A stretch of DNA of 64,000 nt from Pseudomonadota bacterium (GCA_021793155.1 JAJYTF010000011.1:1-64000), one strand, 5' to 3'. Shown: positions 16,382-25,866, counted from the stretch's first letter. Notes: a model not told the origin generated them from the letters alone. A program made the numbers and translations.

Positions 16382-17155
16382 TCATTCGATAACTTGAACC
16401 GGAAATCCGACATGCAGCCCAAGCTGCCGATCCGCCCGTCCCTGGTTTACCGCCACCTCGACCAGGCCGTTGGCATTCTCGTACCAGAAGCAAGCCCCCG
16501 GCGGAACGTCGGAAAAGGTGCGCGCCTTGCTGATGCGCCGCACTCCAAGCTGGAGCCAGGCGGTGCCAGGCAGCACCGAGGCGCGGATCCCGGTCATGGC
16601 GTTGCCATAGTGGTCTACATAGACGACAGCGTGAAGGTCATCCGGCCAATCGGTGAAACGGGGGCCCCGCTGGGCGATCAGGCCGAGTTCGGCGGCCGTT
16701 CGTCCCACCGCCAGCCGACCGGCCGCCGGCGCGAAGAGATCGCGGCCGTGAAAGCTGGCCGATGCCGGCCCCGCTGGCGGCGGGATGACGAACTGGCTTG
16801 CCGACACGGCCCGACGCAGCACCGGCTCGAACAGCCCGTTTCCTGGGCCGACGAACCATCGGCCGTCCGCTTCGATCGCCACCGGAGGCCGCTCTCCGCC
16901 GACCCCCGGATCGATGACGCAGAGGAAAATGCTGCCCGGGGGGAAAGCCACGGCGTAAGCGGCCAGCAAATAGCCCGCTTCCATGGGCCGTTGCGCCGGC
17001 GCGTCGGCGAACAGGTCGAATACCGGAACGCCGGGCGCCTCGCGCCACAGGACCGCTTTGACCTGGCCGGTATAGGGCCCTTCCAACCCGAAGTCGGTAA
17101 ACAGAAGTATCACCCGCGGCCTCGCCGTTCCTGATCGGCCAGAGCATACCCTCAT
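16382..17155 (-). CDS. S-adenosylmethionine hydroxide adenosyltransferase (DUF62) family protein
   Basis: A 257-residue protein of the fluorinase/chlorinase-related family that hydrolyses SAM to adenosine and methionine. Visible motifs: VILLFTDFGLEGPYTGQVKA, CVIDPGVGGERPP, WFVGPGNGLFEPVL, SFHGRDLFAPAAGRLA and VVYVDHYGNAMTG, then a C-terminal beta domain ending VGFPVQVIE. The hydroxide-type enzymes share these motifs; nothing suggests halide use. The ATG directly abuts the NnrS stop, so the two are likely translated together. Its physiological role is unclear. Confidence 0.9.
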   Translation of the reverse strand: MRVCSGRSGTARPRVILLFTDFGLEGPYTGQVKAVLWREAPGVPVFDLFADAPAQRPMEAGYLLAAYAVAFPPGSIFLCVIDPGVGGERPPVAIEADGRWFVGPGNGLFEPVLRRAVSASQFVIPPPAGPASASFHGRDLFAPAAGRLAVGRTAAELGLIAQRGPRFTDWPDDLHAVVYVDHYGNAMTGIRASVLPGTAWLQLGVRRISKARTFSDVPPGACFWYENANGLVEVAVNQGRADRQLGLHVGFPVQVIE

Positions 17156-18352
17156 TCAGCTGGTACGGCCATCGGCCCGCGGCCCGAGGCAGATCGGTCC
17201 GTAGAGGATGACGAATACCAGGTACCCACCGCTCCACGACGCAGCGGACAGCCAAAGCGCTGGCGTATAGTCCACCATCACGCCGAAAACCCGGATCACC
17301 GCCGCCAGGAAAATCAGCCCATAGGCCGCAACCGTCGGCCTTGCCGCCACCAGCGGCCTGCCGGTATGCCCCAACGCCACGCGGCTCATCACCCCCAGCA
17401 CCATCATGCCGATGCAGCCCACCGTCAGGGCGTGCAGCGCCGATTCCGGCGGGAGCGCCGGAATGAAACTGGCGAGCCCCAGCAGCAGCAGACCCAGGCC
17501 GAGCCAGAAGTATCCGAGGTGGAGAACCCAGAGCAACGGCACCTTTGTGGTCCGCCACCCATACCAGCCCGCGAGCCGGGCCAACTGAAGGGCGCCCGCG
17601 ACGAGCAGAAGCCCTCCGCTTTCCCGACTGCCCGGCAGGAACACCGCCGCCAATGCGGCGACGATGAGCAGAGCGATACTCGATTGATCGAGGCGCGGCC
17701 GGCTTTTCGGCTGCACGACGATACCCACCGGCCGCAGGCCGTTGGCGGTGAAGGTGGGAATAATGCGGCCGCCGACGACCGTGATCATCAGGAGCAGAGT
17801 GAAGATGCCGAGCCGCAGGCCGGTCCGCCCCGTCTCCGCCATACCCAGCATTTCCGCTTGCACCAGAGCATCAGCCACTGTGAGCACGGCGAGAATAGGC
17901 AGGAATGCAATGTTTCTCCATTTCCCCGCACCGATCAGGCGGTGGGCCAAGACCAACGCCAGCGCGGGAAAGAACGCCACGGCCAGCAGCGCCGGAACCC
18001 AGGCGGGCAGCACACCGGCCAGCCAGAATCCTATACGTGTCGCCAGCCACAGGCCTGCCAGCGCGGCCACCGGCGCGCCCTTCAGCATCGGCGTCCCGGT
18101 CCAGTTCGGAACGGCCGTCAGCAGGAAGCCGGCGACTGCGGCGCCAGCGAAGCCGAATACCATTTCGTGGCCATGCCACAGCAGGGCGGAATAGGGCAAG
18201 CCGAGATCCACCCCCGCCAGCAGCTGAGACAGCCAAGCCGGCACGAGGACTGCCGCCTGCAGCCCGGCCAGCAGGAAGAACGGCCGAAAGCCGGCATGAA
18301 ATAATGGCAGGTCGAAGACCCGGACCGAAACTTGCTGTACCGAGCGCTCCAT
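17156..18352 (-). CDS. nnrS: NnrS family haem-copper membrane protein
   Basis: About 398 residues with roughly twelve hydrophobic membrane segments, e.g. FFLLAGLQAAVLVPAWL, MVFGFAGAAVAGFLLTAV and LGIFTLLLMITVVGGRIIP. The family signatures HAGFRPFFLLAG near the N-terminus, WHGHEMVFGF and GGRIIPTFT are intact, and histidines in these are likely haem/copper ligands. NnrS proteins relieve nitrosative stress and accompany nitrate/nitrite respiration. The second of two adjacent ATG codons (18352) has a GGGAGG site four bases upstream. A perfect FNR-type box lies 69 bases ahead, as expected for control by NnrR, Dnr or FNR. Confidence 0.92.
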   Translation of the reverse strand: MERSVQQVSVRVFDLPLFHAGFRPFFLLAGLQAAVLVPAWLSQLLAGVDLGLPYSALLWHGHEMVFGFAGAAVAGFLLTAVPNWTGTPMLKGAPVAALAGLWLATRIGFWLAGVLPAWVPALLAVAFFPALALVLAHRLIGAGKWRNIAFLPILAVLTVADALVQAEMLGMAETGRTGLRLGIFTLLLMITVVGGRIIPTFTANGLRPVGIVVQPKSRPRLDQSSIALLIVAALAAVFLPGSRESGGLLLVAGALQLARLAGWYGWRTTKVPLLWVLHLGYFWLGLGLLLLGLASFIPALPPESALHALTVGCIGMMVLGVMSRVALGHTGRPLVAARPTVAAYGLIFLAAVIRVFGVMVDYTPALWLSAASWSGGYLVFVILYGPICLGPRADGRTS

Positions 18353-18420
18353 CATACCTCCCAGATCTACTGCGGCATCACGCTGGAACAAGGAATCGCG
18401 TAGGGCCTCGCCACATCGCC

Positions 18421-18434
18421 TTGATGCAGATCAA
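18421..18434. promoter_or_regulatory. FNR/NnrR-type binding site
   Basis: TTGATGCAGATCAA matches the consensus TTGATN4ATCAA exactly. It lies in the divergent gap, about 75 bases from the nnrS start and about 87 bases from the TetR-type start, so it may act on either. Confidence 0.8.
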
Positions 18435-18487
18435 GAGTCAGGTATGAAAGCTTTGACAAATCCACAACCAAACTGCTTACATCCTAA

Positions 18488-18500
18488 GTTGATAGTCAAC
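18488..18500. promoter_or_regulatory. inverted repeat GTTGA-TAG-TCAAC upstream of the TetR-type gene
   Basis: A perfect five-base inverted repeat with a three-base centre lies 15 bases before the regulator's GTG. Position and symmetry would suit an autoregulatory operator. A TTGACA at 18453-18458 lies upstream. Confidence 0.35.
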
Positions 18501-18514
18501 CTGGAGGCCCATCG

Positions 18515-19204
18515 GTGAAAACTACCAGCAGTCGGCGCCGGCGCCTTCCTCGTGAAGAGCGGGAGCGGCATATTCTCGACGAGGCCGTGCGGTTCTTCGC
18601 CGAGGTCGGATTCGAGGGCCAGACTCGCGTTCTGGCCGAGCGCCTGGGCGTTACACAGCCCTTGCTCTATCGCTATTTCCCGGACAAGGAAAGCCTAATC
18701 GAACGGGTTTTCGAAGAGGTCTTCCGCCGGCGCTGGCAGCCGGAATGGAGCAGCCTGCTGCAGGACCGCGCAATCCCGCTCCAGACCCGTCTGGCCGAAT
18801 TCTATCAGCGGTATTGCCATGCCATCCTCGACCCGGAATGGATCCGCATCCTCATGTTCGCGGGCCTGAAGGGCGAGGAGGTAACAGCCCGCCACCTCAA
18901 GGCGGTCCGCACCAATATGTTGGAGCCGGTCTGCGTAGAATTGCGACACGAATTCGGCCTACCGCCGCGAACCGTGCTGCCCATCGACGATGCGGAGATC
19001 GACTTCGCCTGGATTCTGCACTCGGCCGTCCTGGCGATCCCGGTGCGTAAATGGGTATTCCAACTTGCGTTGCCGGACGACATCGACGCCCTGGTCGACA
19101 GCACGGTCGCCACTTTCCTGCGCGGCAGTTCGGAGACCTATCGCCGCCTTGTCGGACGACGCCTGGCCAAGCCGGTAATGCTCCCCGCCGAATTGGCGAG
19201 CTAG
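18515..19204 (+). CDS. TetR family transcriptional regulator
   Basis: A 229-residue regulator with an N-terminal helix-turn-helix: RHILDEAVRFFAEVGFEGQT, then RVLAERLGVTQPLLYRYFPD and KESLIERVFEEVF (about residues 14-70). The C-terminal ligand-binding region is not one I can assign. GTG at 18515 has GGAGG eight bases upstream. It is divergent from nnrS with the FNR-type box and an inverted repeat between them, so it may control nnrS or itself. Ligand unknown. Confidence 0.9.
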   Translation: MKTTSSRRRRLPREERERHILDEAVRFFAEVGFEGQTRVLAERLGVTQPLLYRYFPDKESLIERVFEEVFRRRWQPEWSSLLQDRAIPLQTRLAEFYQRYCHAILDPEWIRILMFAGLKGEEVTARHLKAVRTNMLEPVCVELRHEFGLPPRTVLPIDDAEIDFAWILHSAVLAIPVRKWVFQLALPDDIDALVDSTVATFLRGSSETYRRLVGRRLAKPVMLPAELAS

Positions 19205-19319
19205 GAGCCCGTCCCGCGGCCATGCTGACCACGATGCGAGAGAAAGCAGGCCTGCCGGCTTCTCCGGCAAAGCGGAAGGCTTATCGCGACCCAGCCGTCA
19301 AACTGACAGCACAGCCGCT

Positions 19320-21086
19320 TTAACCAGCCGTTTCAACCTCGCCCTCTGGCAGCGCCTCAGCCGACCGGCGGCGGGCAAGGCGCAGGCTGGCGGTAAAGGG
19401 AACCGCCATCAACAGCTGCATGCCCGCCCACAGGTTCACCTCACGGTTCGACACCATGGCCTTCAGAATCAGCGGGGCCTGTTCGGCCAGTGTGACGTGC
19501 TCCCTGACGAAATCCCTGCCTACGATCCCCAGTCCTTCGCTGATGAGGACTGCAACCGAGGTGAACAGGAGCCCACGGCTCAGCCAGGTGATCAGCCGAA
19601 GGCGCCGCGAAGCGGAAAGCGAGGCAGGGCCGAACAAACCGTCCAATGCCAAAGCAGCAGTCAGAGTTGCGCCCTGCCGCCGCGCCAGGACGACGCGGAT
19701 CAGCAGCAGCAAGGTCACGCCGACGGTCGGAACGCTGAAATCGATCTCGGGAATGTCCCGGTAGCGTCCGTTGAATACCAGCAGCAACCCCCACGCCAAC
19801 GCGTAGGCGCCGCTGAACAGCAGCAGCCTCTCGCCCCGCCAGCGATCGGCCAAGTCGGCGAACCAATTCTCGCCTGCGCTCAGCAATTTCGCCGCCCGGT
19901 CGAGGATGGCAATCAACTGCAGCGCCGGCAATGCCGTCCGCAGGACGGCCCAGATGTCCTGCCACCAGCGGAAACTGACTGCTTCGGCATGGAACGCTGT
20001 GGTGACGGCCAGCCAGCACAACAACTGGGTCATCAGAGCGAAACCGACCCGCGCCGCCATGCCGGGAATTCCCCTGCCGAGCAAAAGCGTCAACATCACA
20101 CCGATCCCGATGGCCGCCGTCGCCCGCAGTGGCCAATCGGCAACTTCGGTGACCGGTCCGGCCATATCGAATTTCGGCTTGCGATCGACGTCGAGGATGC
20201 CCCAGGCCGCGCCGACGGTATTTTCCAGCGCGGATTTCCAGGGTTGGTCGAAGGCTTCGACGATGTTGTAGTCGAAATGGTGGGTGGCGGCGAGTTGCGC
20301 CATCTGGCGAACGAACCGCGCTTCGTTGACGGTGCTCACCACCGCGGGGCCACGGTCGCGTCCAATGGACGGCCAGCCGGCCTCGCCGATCAGGATTGGT
20401 TTGCCCGGAAAGGTTTGGCGGATGCGCTCGACGATGTTGACGATGTGGCCCTCGACGTCATCGACCGCGTGCGGTTCATCCTCCCAGAACGGCAGGATAT
20501 GGATGGTGATGTAGTCAACCTCGCGGCCAACCTCGGGGTACCGGAGGTAGAACGTCCACACATCGGCATAGGAAACCGGCTGCCTGACCGCCGCCTTTAC
20601 CCGCCGGATATATTCGATCAGCTTCTCGGGGCTGAGGTCGCCGCGCAACAACACCTCGTTGCCCACCAGTACCCGCTGGATGGTCTTGGGGTGGGCGTTG
20701 GCCGCCTTGATCAGCGCCTCGATTTCCGCCTCGTTGGTGATTTTGCCTTTCGGCTTCTTCTCGCTGGTCAGCCAGGCGCCGAAGGTCACCTTGAAGCCGT
20801 ATTTCGCCGCAAGGTCGGGAACGACGCCCAACCCCTCACGCGCAGTATAGGTACGGATGCCGAGGGTCCGTCCGACCAGCGCGTGGAGATCCTGGTCAAC
20901 CTGTTCAGCCGACGGATACACCTTGCTAAGCGGACTCTGCCCGCGGCGGAACGGCGCGAACGACACGCTGGCCACCGGCTGGTTCCATGAGGGCTGAACG
21001 TCCACCGGCCGGTCAAAGTGGATCCACAGGCCGGCGGCGACAACGGCCGAGGCCACAATTGCGACGACTAGGGACAGGCTACGCAT
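19320..21086 (-). CDS. GH17-domain membrane protein of a beta-glucan locus
   Basis: A 588-residue protein: an N-terminal membrane anchor (VVAIVASAVVAAGLWIHF), a glycoside hydrolase family 17 domain (about 35-325), and eight or so C-terminal membrane segments. Both GH17 glutamates are present: VGNEVLLRG for the acid/base and IGEAGWPS for the nucleophile, with IVEAFDQPWK nearby. It closely parallels the N-terminal half of the GT2 synthase at 26221 but has no transferase domain. ATG at 21086 is chosen because it starts the membrane anchor and lies two bases after the upstream stop. It probably trims or branches a beta-1,3/1,6-glucan at the membrane. Confidence 0.82.
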   Translation of the reverse strand: MRSLSLVVAIVASAVVAAGLWIHFDRPVDVQPSWNQPVASVSFAPFRRGQSPLSKVYPSAEQVDQDLHALVGRTLGIRTYTAREGLGVVPDLAAKYGFKVTFGAWLTSEKKPKGKITNEAEIEALIKAANAHPKTIQRVLVGNEVLLRGDLSPEKLIEYIRRVKAAVRQPVSYADVWTFYLRYPEVGREVDYITIHILPFWEDEPHAVDDVEGHIVNIVERIRQTFPGKPILIGEAGWPSIGRDRGPAVVSTVNEARFVRQMAQLAATHHFDYNIVEAFDQPWKSALENTVGAAWGILDVDRKPKFDMAGPVTEVADWPLRATAAIGIGVMLTLLLGRGIPGMAARVGFALMTQLLCWLAVTTAFHAEAVSFRWWQDIWAVLRTALPALQLIAILDRAAKLLSAGENWFADLADRWRGERLLLFSGAYALAWGLLLVFNGRYRDIPEIDFSVPTVGVTLLLLIRVVLARRQGATLTAALALDGLFGPASLSASRRLRLITWLSRGLLFTSVAVLISEGLGIVGRDFVREHVTLAEQAPLILKAMVSNREVNLWAGMQLLMAVPFTASLRLARRRSAEALPEGEVETAG

Positions 21087-21088
21087 GG

Positions 21089-22801
21089 CTATTTGCTGCG
21101 ATCCTTGAGATAGCGGCGGTCCTTGACCACCGACAGGGCGACGCCGAAACGGTCCACCGAGATGATCTGGCGGCCCTGATAGCGCCGCTCGCAATTGGTC
21201 TGGGTGAACGACACGACGAAATCGGCCTCTTCGAGTTTCTTGGTGAACACCATGTATTCAGGAAGATAGTAGGCGACGGCCAATCGGTGGCCGCATACCG
21301 CCACCTTGTAGGTGCGGGTGATTGGCTTGTCGCCGTTTTCCATGGCGATATATTCGGCCAAGTCCTTGGTGGCCTCGAGCAACGAATTGCCCCAGTAGTC
21401 CAGTTCGTAAGCGCCCGCTGCGCCCTTCACCCCACCCGTCAGCAGGTTGTAGTACACGTATTCGTCCGGATGCAACTGACCCATGATCCAGATCTGGGTC
21501 ACGAACACCGCCGTCAACATGCCTGCGCAGACGCGCCCAAGGCGGGCGTCGAACCCCTCGATCACGCCCCAAAGCCGGTCGATGCCCGCCGCCGCCAGCA
21601 CCGCCATCGGCGGCACGACGAAAAGGAAATGGCGGATTCCGTTATAGGCCGTCGGCCGGGCGACGACAAAGAAGATCACCGGGAAGAACGCGGCCAGGGT
21701 AAGCAGCAGATATTCAATGTGCCGCAACTCGGCCGGACTGGTGCCGGACAGGAAGCGCGGGCCCTGCCGCAGCCGCCGAAGCGCCCAGGCACCGCCGGCC
21801 GCCAGAGCGGTGACCATTCCGAACAGCACCACCTCGGGCAGGTTGACCAGGAGGTAGTCGGGCAGGTAGTCGCGCGGCAGTTGATAGGCCTTCACCCAAA
21901 GCCCGCCGACCAGGGTATCCAGATTGATCGGGTAGGTGGAAAAGCCGATCAAGGCCCTGATGGGATTGAACGGGTTCATCACGGCCCAGGGCCAGAACAC
22001 CCCCATCGCCAGGTATGCAACCGCAAACCCGGGCAGCAGGCGCCGGATCACCGTCAGGAGATGGCCGCCGATCTCGCCGCCGCTGCGGCCTGCCCGCCAT
22101 TCGGCCAGCAGGAACAGCGCCAATCCAACCGCCAGATAGGGGCCAACCAGCACCGCGGCGACGCGAATGCCCAAGGCGCAGCCGAGCGAAAAACCGAACA
22201 GGAGGACGGTTCGCAGCGGCGGAGTCGGCAGCGCCGACACGACCCGGCACATGCCGTAGATGGCCCATACCATCGCCGCGGCGAAAGGCGCATCCTTGGG
22301 GTTGTTGAAGCTGTGTCCGTAATAGGCGGGGGTGAGCAGCAGGAGCATCAGGGATAGAAAGCCCGCCCGCGGCCCACCCAGATGGCGGCCCAGCCGCCAG
22401 GCGCCGGCCAGGCCCACCACGCCCACCAGCCCGCCCAGTAGATGGCGGGTCTCGTACTCGCCGAACGGCGAGACCAGGTTGACGATGGCCGCCAGCAAAT
22501 CGAACAGCCCGCCATAGCGGTAGAGGTCGACATAGCTGAAGGCCGACATGTCCCGGAAGAACGAGGTGTAGAACGCCAGCAGCTTGATGCCGTATACGTT
22601 TTGCACTTCTTCGTCGGTGGTGATGCCGTAGTCCTGGAAGGTCAGCATCACCAGTACGGTGACGGCCAGCAGGGCGACCCATGCCAAGTCATCGAAGAAG
22701 GCATCCCACCGCGACGGCGCGGCCGAACTGATAATGCGGTCGCCTCCGATCGCACTCTCCGGCGAATTCATCGGCGGCGGGTAGACGCTCCCGTTGGGCA
22801 C
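21089..22801 (-). CDS. GT39-like membrane glycosyltransferase
   Basis: A protein of about 570 residues with roughly eleven membrane helices. The first luminal loop holds GITTDEEVQNVYG, the acidic D-E pair typical of GT-C enzymes such as protein O-mannosyltransferases and ArnT. Other features are YYGHSFNNPKDAPFA and RPTAYNGIRHFLFVVPP. The C-terminus is a soluble domain of about 100 residues with HRLAVAYYLPEYMVFT. Starts are uncertain: GTG at 22801 has GAGG at good spacing; ATG at 22771 and 22840 lack clear sites. It is co-directional with the GH17 gene two bases downstream. It likely transfers a lipid-linked sugar in the periplasm; the acceptor is unknown. Confidence 0.75.
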   Translation of the reverse strand: MPNGSVYPPPMNSPESAIGGDRIISSAAPSRWDAFFDDLAWVALLAVTVLVMLTFQDYGITTDEEVQNVYGIKLLAFYTSFFRDMSAFSYVDLYRYGGLFDLLAAIVNLVSPFGEYETRHLLGGLVGVVGLAGAWRLGRHLGGPRAGFLSLMLLLLTPAYYGHSFNNPKDAPFAAAMVWAIYGMCRVVSALPTPPLRTVLLFGFSLGCALGIRVAAVLVGPYLAVGLALFLLAEWRAGRSGGEIGGHLLTVIRRLLPGFAVAYLAMGVFWPWAVMNPFNPIRALIGFSTYPINLDTLVGGLWVKAYQLPRDYLPDYLLVNLPEVVLFGMVTALAAGGAWALRRLRQGPRFLSGTSPAELRHIEYLLLTLAAFFPVIFFVVARPTAYNGIRHFLFVVPPMAVLAAAGIDRLWGVIEGFDARLGRVCAGMLTAVFVTQIWIMGQLHPDEYVYYNLLTGGVKGAAGAYELDYWGNSLLEATKDLAEYIAMENGDKPITRTYKVAVCGHRLAVAYYLPEYMVFTKKLEEADFVVSFTQTNCERRYQGRQIISVDRFGVALSVVKDRRYLKDRSK

Positions 22802-23159
22802 ATCAATCCTCGTGGGGACCGCGGCCCCCGCTACCATCAAAGGGGCCGGCGGAAAGGCATGGCGCCATGCCCCTCTTCATATAGGCGGTGACCATCGGCA
22901 AGGCCAATCCTCGACGGACCGGTGCCGAGCCGACGCATAGCAAGCCAAAAAACGGCAAATTCATCCCTTCGTCGCAGAAACAATCCGAGGCGGCACCCTT
23001 TGGCGCCACCATCCACCCCGCCCGTGCATCCCGGCCGGGCGCCCAGAGTGGGGAGGATGCCCAGCCCGGAAGGCGGCGTCAATGGTGGCGCGACGGGGGA
23101 GTAGCGCGACGGGGGGGATCGGCATATGGTCGAGGGTCTTCGAAAGACCGGGAGAAAAC
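22802..23159. other. 358-base divergent intergenic region
   Basis: GC-rich gap between the minus-strand transferase and the plus-strand GH1 gene, so it must hold two promoters, but no clear hexamer pair is visible. A 12-base direct repeat GCGCGACGGGGG occurs at 23088-23099 and 23104-23115, 16 bases apart. Open frames on either strand here look like by-products of high GC. Confidence 0.4.
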
Positions 23160-24566
23160 GTGGTGTTGACGCGACGCAGGTTCTTGGCCTCGGCCGGCGC
23201 GATGGCCGCAACGCCCGCCATTGCCGATTCCGCCGCAGCGACCGCCCCCGGTTTTCCCCAGGGTTTTCTTTGGGGAGCATCGACGGCGGCATACCAGATC
23301 GAGGGGGCCGTGCGCGAGGACGGTCGCGGACCGTCCATCTGGGATACCTTTTCCCATACGCCGGGGGCGATCAAGAACGGCGACACCGGCGACGTCGCCT
23401 GCGACCATTATCATCGCTGGCCGGGCGACTTCGACCTCCTGCGGCAGGGCGGCTTTTCGGCATATCGGTTCTCCGTCTCCTGGCCGCGTGTCCTGCCCGA
23501 GGGAACGGGCACCGTCAACCCGAAGGGGCTCGACTTTTACGATCGCCTGGTGGATGCCCTGCTGGCCGCCCGCATCCGGCCGTTCCTTTGCCTTTACCAC
23601 TGGGACCTGCCGCAGGCGCTGCAAGACCGCGGCGGATGGCACAACCGCGACATCGCCGCCTGGTTCGCCGACTATGCCGAGGTCGTTGCCGCCAGGCTGG
23701 GCGACCGGGTCGGCGACTGGGCGATGCTGAACGAACCATCGGTGGTCGCCCTGTTTGGCCACGGCCTCGGCGGCCACGCGCCGAACCTCAAGGGACGGGC
23801 CAGCTTCTTCTTGGCGCTGCACCTGCAGAACCTGGCACAGGGAGCGGCCCTGGCTCGACTGCGCTCGGCCAAGCCCGGCCTGCGGCTGGGCACCGTGCTC
23901 AACCTGCAGCCTGTGCGCCCTGAGGCAGACACCCCGGCCGATCGTCAGGCGGCGGTCATCTGGGACGCCATGTGGAATCGCTCCTGCATGGACCCGCTGC
24001 TGAAAGGGACCTATCCCGAGGTGGTTCACGCCGATATCGAGCCGATCCTCGGCCCGGACGACCTGAGCACCATCCACCAGCCCATCGATTTCCTCGGCGT
24101 CAACTATTACAGTCGCATGGTGGTCAAGGCCGATGCCGGCGCCATGTTCGGAACGGCCTGGGGCAAGAATGCGGCGAAGCGCTACACGGCCATGGGCTGG
24201 CCGGTCGAGCCGCGCGGACTTTACGACCAACTGGCCGAAATTCGCGACCGTTACGGAAACATCCCGGTCTATGTCACCGAAAATGGTGCCGCCTATGAGG
24301 ACGTGGTCACGCCCTCAGGCAAGATATACGACAAGGAACGAGTGGATTTTCTGCGCGACCACTTGGCAATGGTTCGTACGGCGATCGCCGAGGGCTGCAA
24401 CGTAAAGGGATATCTCGTCTGGTCCCTCCTCGATAATTTCGAATGGGCCTTCGGATATTCCAAGCGCTTCGGCATCGTTTACGTCGATTATCCGACGCAA
24501 CGGCGCATCCCGAAGCAGAGCTATTACTGGCTGGGGCAGGTCGCCCGCACGGGACGGCTGGCGTAA
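23160..24566 (+). CDS. GH1 beta-glucosidase with Tat signal
   Basis: A 468-residue glycoside hydrolase family 1 enzyme. The acid/base Glu is E192 in MLNEPSVV and the nucleophile is E374 in YVTENGAAYED; other family motifs are FPQGFLWGASTAAYQIEGA, YRFSVSWPRVLP, DLPQALQDRGGW and YLVWSLLDNFEW. The N-terminus MVLTRRRFLASAGAMAATPA is a twin-arginine signal, so the enzyme is periplasmic or exported folded. Tandem GTG codons at 23160 and 23163 follow GGAG; either may be the start. With the sugar importer downstream it would hydrolyse beta-glucosides released from the glucan made by this locus. Confidence 0.92.
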   Translation: MVLTRRRFLASAGAMAATPAIADSAAATAPGFPQGFLWGASTAAYQIEGAVREDGRGPSIWDTFSHTPGAIKNGDTGDVACDHYHRWPGDFDLLRQGGFSAYRFSVSWPRVLPEGTGTVNPKGLDFYDRLVDALLAARIRPFLCLYHWDLPQALQDRGGWHNRDIAAWFADYAEVVAARLGDRVGDWAMLNEPSVVALFGHGLGGHAPNLKGRASFFLALHLQNLAQGAALARLRSAKPGLRLGTVLNLQPVRPEADTPADRQAAVIWDAMWNRSCMDPLLKGTYPEVVHADIEPILGPDDLSTIHQPIDFLGVNYYSRMVVKADAGAMFGTAWGKNAAKRYTAMGWPVEPRGLYDQLAEIRDRYGNIPVYVTENGAAYEDVVTPSGKIYDKERVDFLRDHLAMVRTAIAEGCNVKGYLVWSLLDNFEWAFGYSKRFGIVYVDYPTQRRIPKQSYYWLGQVARTGRLA

Positions 24567-24567
24567 A

Positions 24568-24593
24568 GCCGGCCATCCTTCGATTTGGCCGGC
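24568..24593. terminator. hairpin between convergent GH1 and sugar transporter genes
   Basis: GCCGGCCA pairs with TGGCCGGC around a ten-base loop, two bases after the GH1 stop. The loop sequence ATCCTTCGAT and the following CTCAGAATGACG resemble a degraded copy of the interspersed repeat seen at 48044, which is inference. Confidence 0.5.
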
Positions 24594-24624
24594 CTCAAGG
24601 TCAGCCTGCTCAGAATGACGTGTG

Positions 24625-25866
24625 TCACCCTGCGCGAGGTATGCTCCCCCTCGCCCCGTAGTAGATGATGTAGAGATAGCAGACGGCCGGCACCACAAAG
24701 GAAGCGTGGACGCCGATGCGATCCGCCAGATGCCCCTGGACCAGGGGCACCAGCGCACCGCCGACGATGGCCATGCACAACAGCCCCGAACCACGAGCCG
24801 TGTATTGCCCCAGGTCCTGGATGCCGAGGGTGAAAATGGTCGGGAACATGATCGAGTTGCACAATCCCACGGCCAGGATGGCCCACATGGCCGCCGACCC
24901 GGTGCTGATCACCGACACCGCCACCAGCACCATGGCCGCCAGGGCATGAAACGCCAGGGCGCGCCCGGCATCGATGCGGGTCAGGACGGCCGCACCGACA
25001 AATCGGCCGACCATGGCTCCCCCCCAGTAATAGGACAGGTATTTCCCCGCGGTGGCGGGGGTCAGCCCACCGATGTCGGGCTGCGACAGGAAGCTGACGA
25101 GGAAGCTGCCGATGGACACCTCGCCGCCGACATAGAGGAAGATCGCCACCGCCCCCAGCAGCAGATGGCGCTGGCGGCCGATCCCACCGGCTGGAGTTTC
25201 ATCGCCGCCAGCCGCCGTCGCCGGCCCGATGACCGGCAGCCGGATCGCCGCAACCAGGGCGGCGATGGCGATCAGGGTCACGGCAAGGCCGAGATAGGGC
25301 AGCTTCACCGATGAGACCTCGGCAAGAGCCGAGGCACTCCCCGTCGCCCCGCCGAGAATGAGCGTCGCCCCAACATAGGGGGCGACAGTGGTTCCCAGGG
25401 AATTAAACGCCTGGGTCTGATTCAGGCGGGCCGAGGCGCTGGCAGCCGGGCCAATGATCGCGACATAGGGGTTCGCCGAGACCTGCAGCACCGTGATGCC
25501 CGAGGCCAGGACGAACAGCGCACCCAGGAAGATCCCGTAGATTTGCAGGCCGGCGGCCGGAAGAAACATCAGGCAGCCCAGGGCGGCCGTGGCCAGCCCA
25601 GCGATGATCCCCTGCTTGTAGCCGATCCGCTGGACGATCCATCCGGCCGGCAGCGACACCAGGAAATAGGCGGTGAAAAAAGTGAACTGGATGAGCGTGG
25701 CCTGGGTGTAGTCCAGCGCGAAGGCCGCCTTCAAATGGGGCAGCAGGATGTCGTTGAGCGAAGTGATCGCCCCCCACATGAAGAACAACGTGGTCAGGAC
25801 GGCCAGCGAAACGAAATATCTCCGCCTCTCATGCACTGCGGACGGCCCGCCGATCGAAACATCCAT
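24625..25866 (-). CDS. FucP/GluP-type MFS sugar permease
   Basis: A 413-residue, twelve-helix major facilitator. The family signature of fucose/glucose/galactose permeases is clear in FFMWGAITSLNDILLPHLK in helix 1, followed by FTFFTAYFLVSLPAGWIVQR, SANPYVAIIGP and NQTQAFNSLGTTVAPYVG. ATG at 25866 begins MDVSIGGPSAVHERRRYF just before helix 1; longer versions would add 31 residues without a better ribosome site. It would import glucose liberated by the adjacent GH1 enzyme by proton symport. The two genes are convergent rather than co-transcribed. Confidence 0.88.
   Translation of the reverse strand: MDVSIGGPSAVHERRRYFVSLAVLTTLFFMWGAITSLNDILLPHLKAAFALDYTQATLIQFTFFTAYFLVSLPAGWIVQRIGYKQGIIAGLATAALGCLMFLPAAGLQIYGIFLGALFVLASGITVLQVSANPYVAIIGPAASASARLNQTQAFNSLGTTVAPYVGATLILGGATGSASALAEVSSVKLPYLGLAVTLIAIAALVAAIRLPVIGPATAAGGDETPAGGIGRQRHLLLGAVAIFLYVGGEVSIGSFLVSFLSQPDIGGLTPATAGKYLSYYWGGAMVGRFVGAAVLTRIDAGRALAFHALAAMVLVAVSVISTGSAAMWAILAVGLCNSIMFPTIFTLGIQDLGQYTARGSGLLCMAIVGGALVPLVQGHLADRIGVHASFVVPAVCYLYIIYYGARGSIPRAG

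Noticed and set aside
19497-22357. Two long plus-strand frames opposite the GH17 and GT39-like genes
   Set aside because: Composition is Gln/Arg/His-rich with no domain, as expected for the complement of membrane-protein genes.
22961-23386. Minus-strand frame overlapping the GH1 start
   Set aside because: No ribosome site or domain, and it overlaps the clear Tat signal and GH1 N-terminus.
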